This document shows positions 61,015-64,000 of a stretch of DNA of 64,000 nt, one piece after another. The position numbers and the translations under genes were made by a program. Position 1 is the first letter of the stretch; every line of letters starts with the position of its first letter. Below the pieces are notes generated by a model that had not been told where the DNA came from, searched no databases, and worked only from the letters and a program-made list of their open reading frames with translations. The stretch comes from Ramlibacter humi (GTDB lineage Bacteria > Pseudomonadota > Gammaproteobacteria > Burkholderiales > Burkholderiaceae_C): NCBI RefSeq assembly GCF_004681975.1, contig NZ_SMLK01000005.1, positions 186,001 to 250,000 on the forward strand. Reading direction: 5' to 3'.

Positions 61015-61740
61015 CGCAAGTCGATCCGCAGACGGTTGCAGTGCCTGCTCTTCTAGAAGCGCGCCTCGCAGCAAGATACGCCGACCGGAGCGCGTGGGGC
61101 AGCAACATTCGACGAGATTCCGGCGATCTTTGGCACTCACTCGCGACCGAAACGCGCATGTATGACAAATTGGACTGACTTGGATGTCGCGACAGTGCTA
61201 CCGCCGCCACTTTCCGCTGCAGCCTAGCGATGGGACTGAACGACGCGGAGAAGGCGCGGGAGCTCGCGAAATCTCCTAAGACATGTGGTCGAGTATCAGG
61301 CAAAGGAGAACTGCTTCGAGCCAGCACTCTCGAGTGAAGCGATGCACTACCTCTCGTCGCCATTCTCGCTGTGCGGCGAGAGCGCCGAAGCTCACGCCCT
61401 GGATGCAAAGCTTCATCCGAGCACTTTGCAGCAACTCCCGCAGATTCACTCTTCGCCACAGGCTGCATCGCCCTCAGTGCGTTCCGATCCGTACGCACGA
61501 GCAGTTCACTGCTCTCGCGCGTGAAACAAGAAGGCTGTCCGAAGACAGCGGCCCTTGATCGGCGGCGCACCAAAGGAGTATTCCGTGCGTGACACCGCCA
61601 CCGGCCCAACTGTGCAACAGCCGTGAGGCCAATTGTCGAAACGGCTGAGCTACAACTGAGTTGCAAGCGAAATTGCATCCTCAGCCTCCGAGCCCCCAAA
61701 GCTCTGGGCTGGGCAAGTTATTGATTTTCTTGGTATGTAA
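61015..61740. other. Transposon right arm, no convincing gene
   Basis: About 725 nt with short overlapping frames in all phases and no recognisable product. It contains further copies of the end-site pattern, for example CAATTGTCGA at 61630-61639 and ACAACTGAGTTGCAAG near 61652. It is probably the right-end binding region plus decayed cargo. Confidence 0.5.
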
Positions 61741-61764
61741 TTGCGGACTCAATTGTCAGCGACA
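61741..61764 (-). repeat. Right terminal inverted repeat of the transposon
   Basis: Read inward on the minus strand, this end starts TGTCGCTGACAATTGAGT and continues CCGCAA. It matches the left terminal repeat at 19 of 24 positions. GTCAC follows on the + strand, the target duplication. Confidence 0.85.
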
Positions 61765-61765
61765 G

Positions 61766-63166
61766 TCACTGCAGCGTGCCGCCGCTGAAGTCGCGGGCGA
61801 AGATGCCGGACTGGTCGGCGTCCTGGCCCATCCAGGTGACCACGAAGCCCTGGCCGACGCCGCGGACCTCCGGCATCGACTCGGGCGTCGCGTTGGCGGC
61901 ATCCGCCCGCGCCGGGACACCGAGCGGGTTGCCCTGCGCATCGAAGGTGCGCAAGTAGACGAAGTTGCCGGGACGCTGCCGGTCCTGCGTGTCCCAGGCG
62001 ACGACGAACCCGCCATCCGCCGTGCCGGCCACCGTCGCGTTCGTCTGCATGGGGAAAGGACACGGGTGGACGCCGCCCTGGTCGGCGAAGGTGCATGGCG
62101 TGCCCAGCGCGGCGACGTCCGCCTCGTCGTCGACGCGGATGCGCGAACCGATGAGCGTGCCATCCGCGCCGAAGCGCTGCACGAGAGCGGCCTGGTTGCT
62201 GGTTCCCGCCAGCAGGTCCGTGCCCACGATGACGAACGATCCGTCGCGCAGGGCCGCGGACTGGTAGGCCGAGGCGTTGAACGTGCCCGACACCTCGCCC
62301 CCTGGATGCGTCACCGGATCCAGCGTGCCGCCGGCCGACATGAACTGGAAGAACAGGCCCACGCCGCCGCCCTGCGCCACGTCGCTGCGCGCCCATGACA
62401 CGAGGCGTCGGCCGTCGGCCAGCACGGTGCCGAAGGCGGAGGTCTGCAGCACCTGGCCGCTGTCCACCAGTTGGGTGTCGATGAACGTGTCGTCGGCGCC
62501 GAAGCGGTCGAGCACCAGCACCACGCCGCTGTTGTCGGGGTTCGGCGATCCCTGCAGCAGGCGGCCGTAGCCGCCGCCGGCCAGGCTCACCAGGTCATAG
62601 GTGTGGAAGAAGGTGACGACGTCCTCGCGCACGGCCGACAGGCTGCCGTCCGCGCGGACGTGGCGGATGGCCACCGCCCACTGGTCGAAATCCGGTGAAT
62701 GCGATCGCCACGTCACCACGTAGCCGCCGCCGTCCAGCCCCACCACCTTGGCCGTCTCGACCACGCGGCCGGTGACCGGCTCGTCGATGCGGATCTCGTC
62801 GCCGGTGGGCGAGCCGTCGGCGGCGAACCGGCGGGCGAAGATGCCGTTGCCCTGCGGATCGTCACGGTGCCAGGCGATGACGAAGCCGCCGTCCGAAAGC
62901 GCGGCGAGCGCCGGAGACAGCTGCGCGCCGGCGGCCGAGGTGTTCACCTGGAATGCGGCGCTCATGGCCACCGGTGTCTCGCCGGTGCCTCCGCCCATCG
63001 GGCCGGTGCCTGAAGGCAATGGGGAACCTGATGTCGTGCTGGACGGGGAGTCGGCCGGCGTGCCGCTGTCACCTCCCCCGCCGCCGCAGGCCGCAAGGCC
63101 CACGATGGCCGCCTGGACGCCCCAGCGCGCCAGACGGCGCGCCAACCCGGATGCAGTGAGTGCCAT
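61766..63166 (-). CDS. Lipoprotein with beta-propeller-like repeats
   Basis: A 466-residue protein with a lipoprotein signal ending in lipobox GLAAC followed by GGGGG and a Ser/Thr/Pro/Gly linker to about residue 65. The body has at least five repeats of the form LSDGGFVIAWHRDDPQGNGIFARRF, shortened here to its core D-G-G-[FY]-V-[IV]-[AT]-W ... D-G-x-x-[IL]-G. This is typical of secreted beta-propeller or bulb-type repeats. It is probably surface exposed and its ligand is unknown. The ATG at 63166 is chosen for the signal. Its stop codon lies within the transposon target duplication and is intact. Confidence 0.8.
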   Translation of the reverse strand: MALTASGLARRLARWGVQAAIVGLAACGGGGGDSGTPADSPSSTTSGSPLPSGTGPMGGGTGETPVAMSAAFQVNTSAAGAQLSPALAALSDGGFVIAWHRDDPQGNGIFARRFAADGSPTGDEIRIDEPVTGRVVETAKVVGLDGGGYVVTWRSHSPDFDQWAVAIRHVRADGSLSAVREDVVTFFHTYDLVSLAGGGYGRLLQGSPNPDNSGVVLVLDRFGADDTFIDTQLVDSGQVLQTSAFGTVLADGRRLVSWARSDVAQGGGVGLFFQFMSAGGTLDPVTHPGGEVSGTFNASAYQSAALRDGSFVIVGTDLLAGTSNQAALVQRFGADGTLIGSRIRVDDEADVAALGTPCTFADQGGVHPCPFPMQTNATVAGTADGGFVVAWDTQDRQRPGNFVYLRTFDAQGNPLGVPARADAANATPESMPEVRGVGQGFVVTWMGQDADQSGIFARDFSGGTLQ

Positions 63167-63301
63167 GGCGGATACCTCCACGCCGGTGGGATGGATGCAC
63201 TCTAGGCAGCGGGCAAGCCAGCCGTTGCAACACCCTTGCAGGCGACGCATGTACACGGCTCCGCCGGCAGGGACCGGCCCGCCGGACCTCCCGACGCCTC
63301 T

Positions 63302-63330
63302 GGTGCATTTTCACCATGAATGTGGTGTAA
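63302..63330. promoter_or_regulatory. Probable autoregulatory operator of the RES/Xre module
   Basis: GGTGCATTTTCACC (63302-63315) is an imperfect palindrome, and TTCACCAT-GA-ATGTGGTG overlaps it as a second dyad ending near 63327. Both lie just before the antitoxin start. Repeated palindromes bound by the antitoxin are usual for type II systems. Confidence 0.55.
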
Positions 63331-63337
63331 TTTCTCC

Positions 63338-63910
63338 ATGACCCGTAAAACTCCTCCGACGGCCGCCGCGGCCGATGCCGGTTCGCCCCGGCGCGAGCTG
63401 TGGGACCTGCTCACGACGCACTACCCACCCGGCGGCGCCGGGCAGCCGCGGCCAGCCTCGCGCCCGGCCGCGGTCAAGGCGGCGGAACCCGCCCCGCCGG
63501 GCGAAGGGCGGCTGCAGTTCAGCGCCCGCATGGCCCACTGGATCGCCCGGCACGGCGTTCCCGCGCAGGCGCTGGAACCGCTGCAAGCCATCCTGGACGT
63601 CGGCAGGACCGAGCTCGCGCCCCTGCTCGGCATGGACCGCGCCACCGTGCGGCGCTACCTGGTCCCGCACACCGGCGAAGACGAGCCGCTGCTGCTGCCG
63701 CCGCACACGTCCGAAACCGTGCTGCGTCTCGCCGAACTCGAAGCCCTGGCCCAGGAGACGTTCGAGACCGGCGATGGCGCGCGCAAGTGGCTGAAGACGC
63801 CCCACCCCATGCTCGACGGCGAGACGCCGCTGCAGGCCGCGTCCACCTCGTACGGCGCGCAGCGCGTGCGCGAGATCCTCGTCGCCATCACGCACGGCGG
63901 CGTGGCGTGA
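63338..63910 (+). CDS. Xre/MbcA/ParS-type antitoxin (DUF2384)
   Basis: A 190-residue antitoxin. After a disordered Ala/Pro-rich N-terminus (about 1-55), a helical DNA-binding part (about 75-115, LGMDRATVRRYLVPHTG) precedes a DUF2384 toxin-binding domain (about 125-190: SETVLRLAELEALAQETFET, WLKTPHPMLDGETPLQAAST). The W-L-x-x-P-x-P-x-L-x-G-x-x-P signature is diagnostic. The antitoxin blocks the RES toxin encoded next and represses its own promoter. The stop overlaps the toxin start (GTGA). Start ATG 63338; an in-frame ATG lies 18 nt upstream. Confidence 0.88.
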   Translation: MTRKTPPTAAAADAGSPRRELWDLLTTHYPPGGAGQPRPASRPAAVKAAEPAPPGEGRLQFSARMAHWIARHGVPAQALEPLQAILDVGRTELAPLLGMDRATVRRYLVPHTGEDEPLLLPPHTSETVLRLAELEALAQETFETGDGARKWLKTPHPMLDGETPLQAASTSYGAQRVREILVAITHGGVA

Positions 63911-64000
63911 CCAGCGTCTGGCGCATCGGCTGGAACGGCGCGCTCAAGCTCAACCAGCTGCCCGGCGGCTCGGCGCTCGCCAACGGTCGCTGGCACGTCG
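63907..64000 (+). CDS. RES domain toxin (N-terminal part)
   Basis: The first 31 codons from GTG 63907 read V-T-S-V-W-R-I-G and continue to the window edge. W-R-[IL] near the start, and the gene's place directly after a DUF2384 antitoxin with a 4-nt overlap, identify a RES-family toxin. RES toxins degrade NAD+. The domain's catalytic Arg, Tyr and Glu lie mostly beyond the edge. Confidence 0.75.
   Translation, partial: MTSVWRIGWNGALKLNQLPGGSALANGRWHV

Larger units (their letters stand above)
57834..61764. mobile_element. 3.9-kb transposon with TGTCG inverted ends and 5-bp target duplication, no transposase seen
   Basis: The left end begins TGTCGGGAACAATTGAGT and the right end, read inward, TGTCGCTGACAATTGAGT; the 24-nt inverted repeats match at 19 positions. 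Both sides are flanked by GTCAC (57829-57833 and 61765-61769), a 5-bp target duplication. TGTCG/CGACA ends, a 5-bp duplication and repeated internal end sites are the hallmarks of Mu/Tn7/Tn402-type (TniA) elements. No tniA, tniB or tniQ gene is present, so it is either a non-autonomous element moved in trans or an internally deleted one. It carries a four-gene operon and is visibly lower in GC than its surroundings. Confidence 0.88.

Noticed and set aside
60838-61699. Minus-strand frames across the transposon right arm (100 and 276 codons)
   Set aside because: They oppose the pilin-like gene and end-site repeats, with Arg/Ser-rich translations and no motif.

Overview
The window is high-GC DNA from a betaproteobacterium, most likely a Comamonadaceae (Burkholderiales) member close to Ramlibacter, Variovorax or Hydrogenophaga. 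The basis is gene content and order: ResB/CcsB System II cytochrome maturation beside a cytochrome c4 and divergent engB, two LpxL-type acyltransferases divergent from metK, a Bug/TctC binding protein, a LysR gene divergent from a DUF2917 gene, and DUF6279. Genus was not tested. No rRNA, tRNA or CRISPR array was seen.

Layout. 1-8.9 kb is core: cytochrome c maturation, engB, lipid A acylation, and metK behind a probable SAM-II riboswitch. 9-14.4 kb holds a DUF2383 stress-type protein, DNA ligase D, a histidine phosphatase and a frameshifted NAD(P)HX dehydratase. 14.4-22 kb is an RND efflux pair and three uncharacterised genes (ankyrin, lipoprotein, beta-helix). 22.2-25 kb is an SDR/M20 amidohydrolase/TRIC operon.

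25-35.4 kb is a stress and ion-homeostasis block: GNAT plus a bactofilin-like gene, two universal stress proteins, the seven-subunit Mrp/Mnh cation/proton antiporter encoded by six genes, and a 54-residue membrane protein. Four of its transcription units share an arrangement I do not recognise. A -10 box lies exactly 7 nt before the start codon of a tiny ORF. That ORF's stop codon abuts a 12-bp stem (TGA then GCCCGG...), with compensatory base changes between copies and a partly conserved peptide end (R-T-A-A-H). The two divergent copies share a dyad centred exactly between their -10 boxes. This is the best candidate for an undescribed regulatory system in the window.

35.4-57.8 kb returns to mostly core functions: a frameshifted YdeI-like gene, an adenosine deaminase family protein, Bug, glmS, an Lrp regulator, glmU whose start codon overlaps the start codon of a divergent lipoprotein gene, an MFS carrier, an MBL protein, gntK, TetR, DUF2917/LysR, 5-FTHF cyclo-ligase, slt, MgtC, GST, dapA, cca, a ROK kinase, MidA, folM and folB.

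57,834-61,764 is a 3.9-kb transposon with inverted TGTCG ends, repeated end sites and a 5-bp target duplication (GTCAC), but no recognisable transposase. It sits between folB and a convergent lipoprotein gene and carries a tightly coupled four-gene operon: a Tat-exported transglutaminase-like protein, a secreted mini-Rhs protein, a small membrane protein and a pilin-like lipoprotein. The window ends in a RES/Xre toxin-antitoxin pair whose toxin is cut by the edge.
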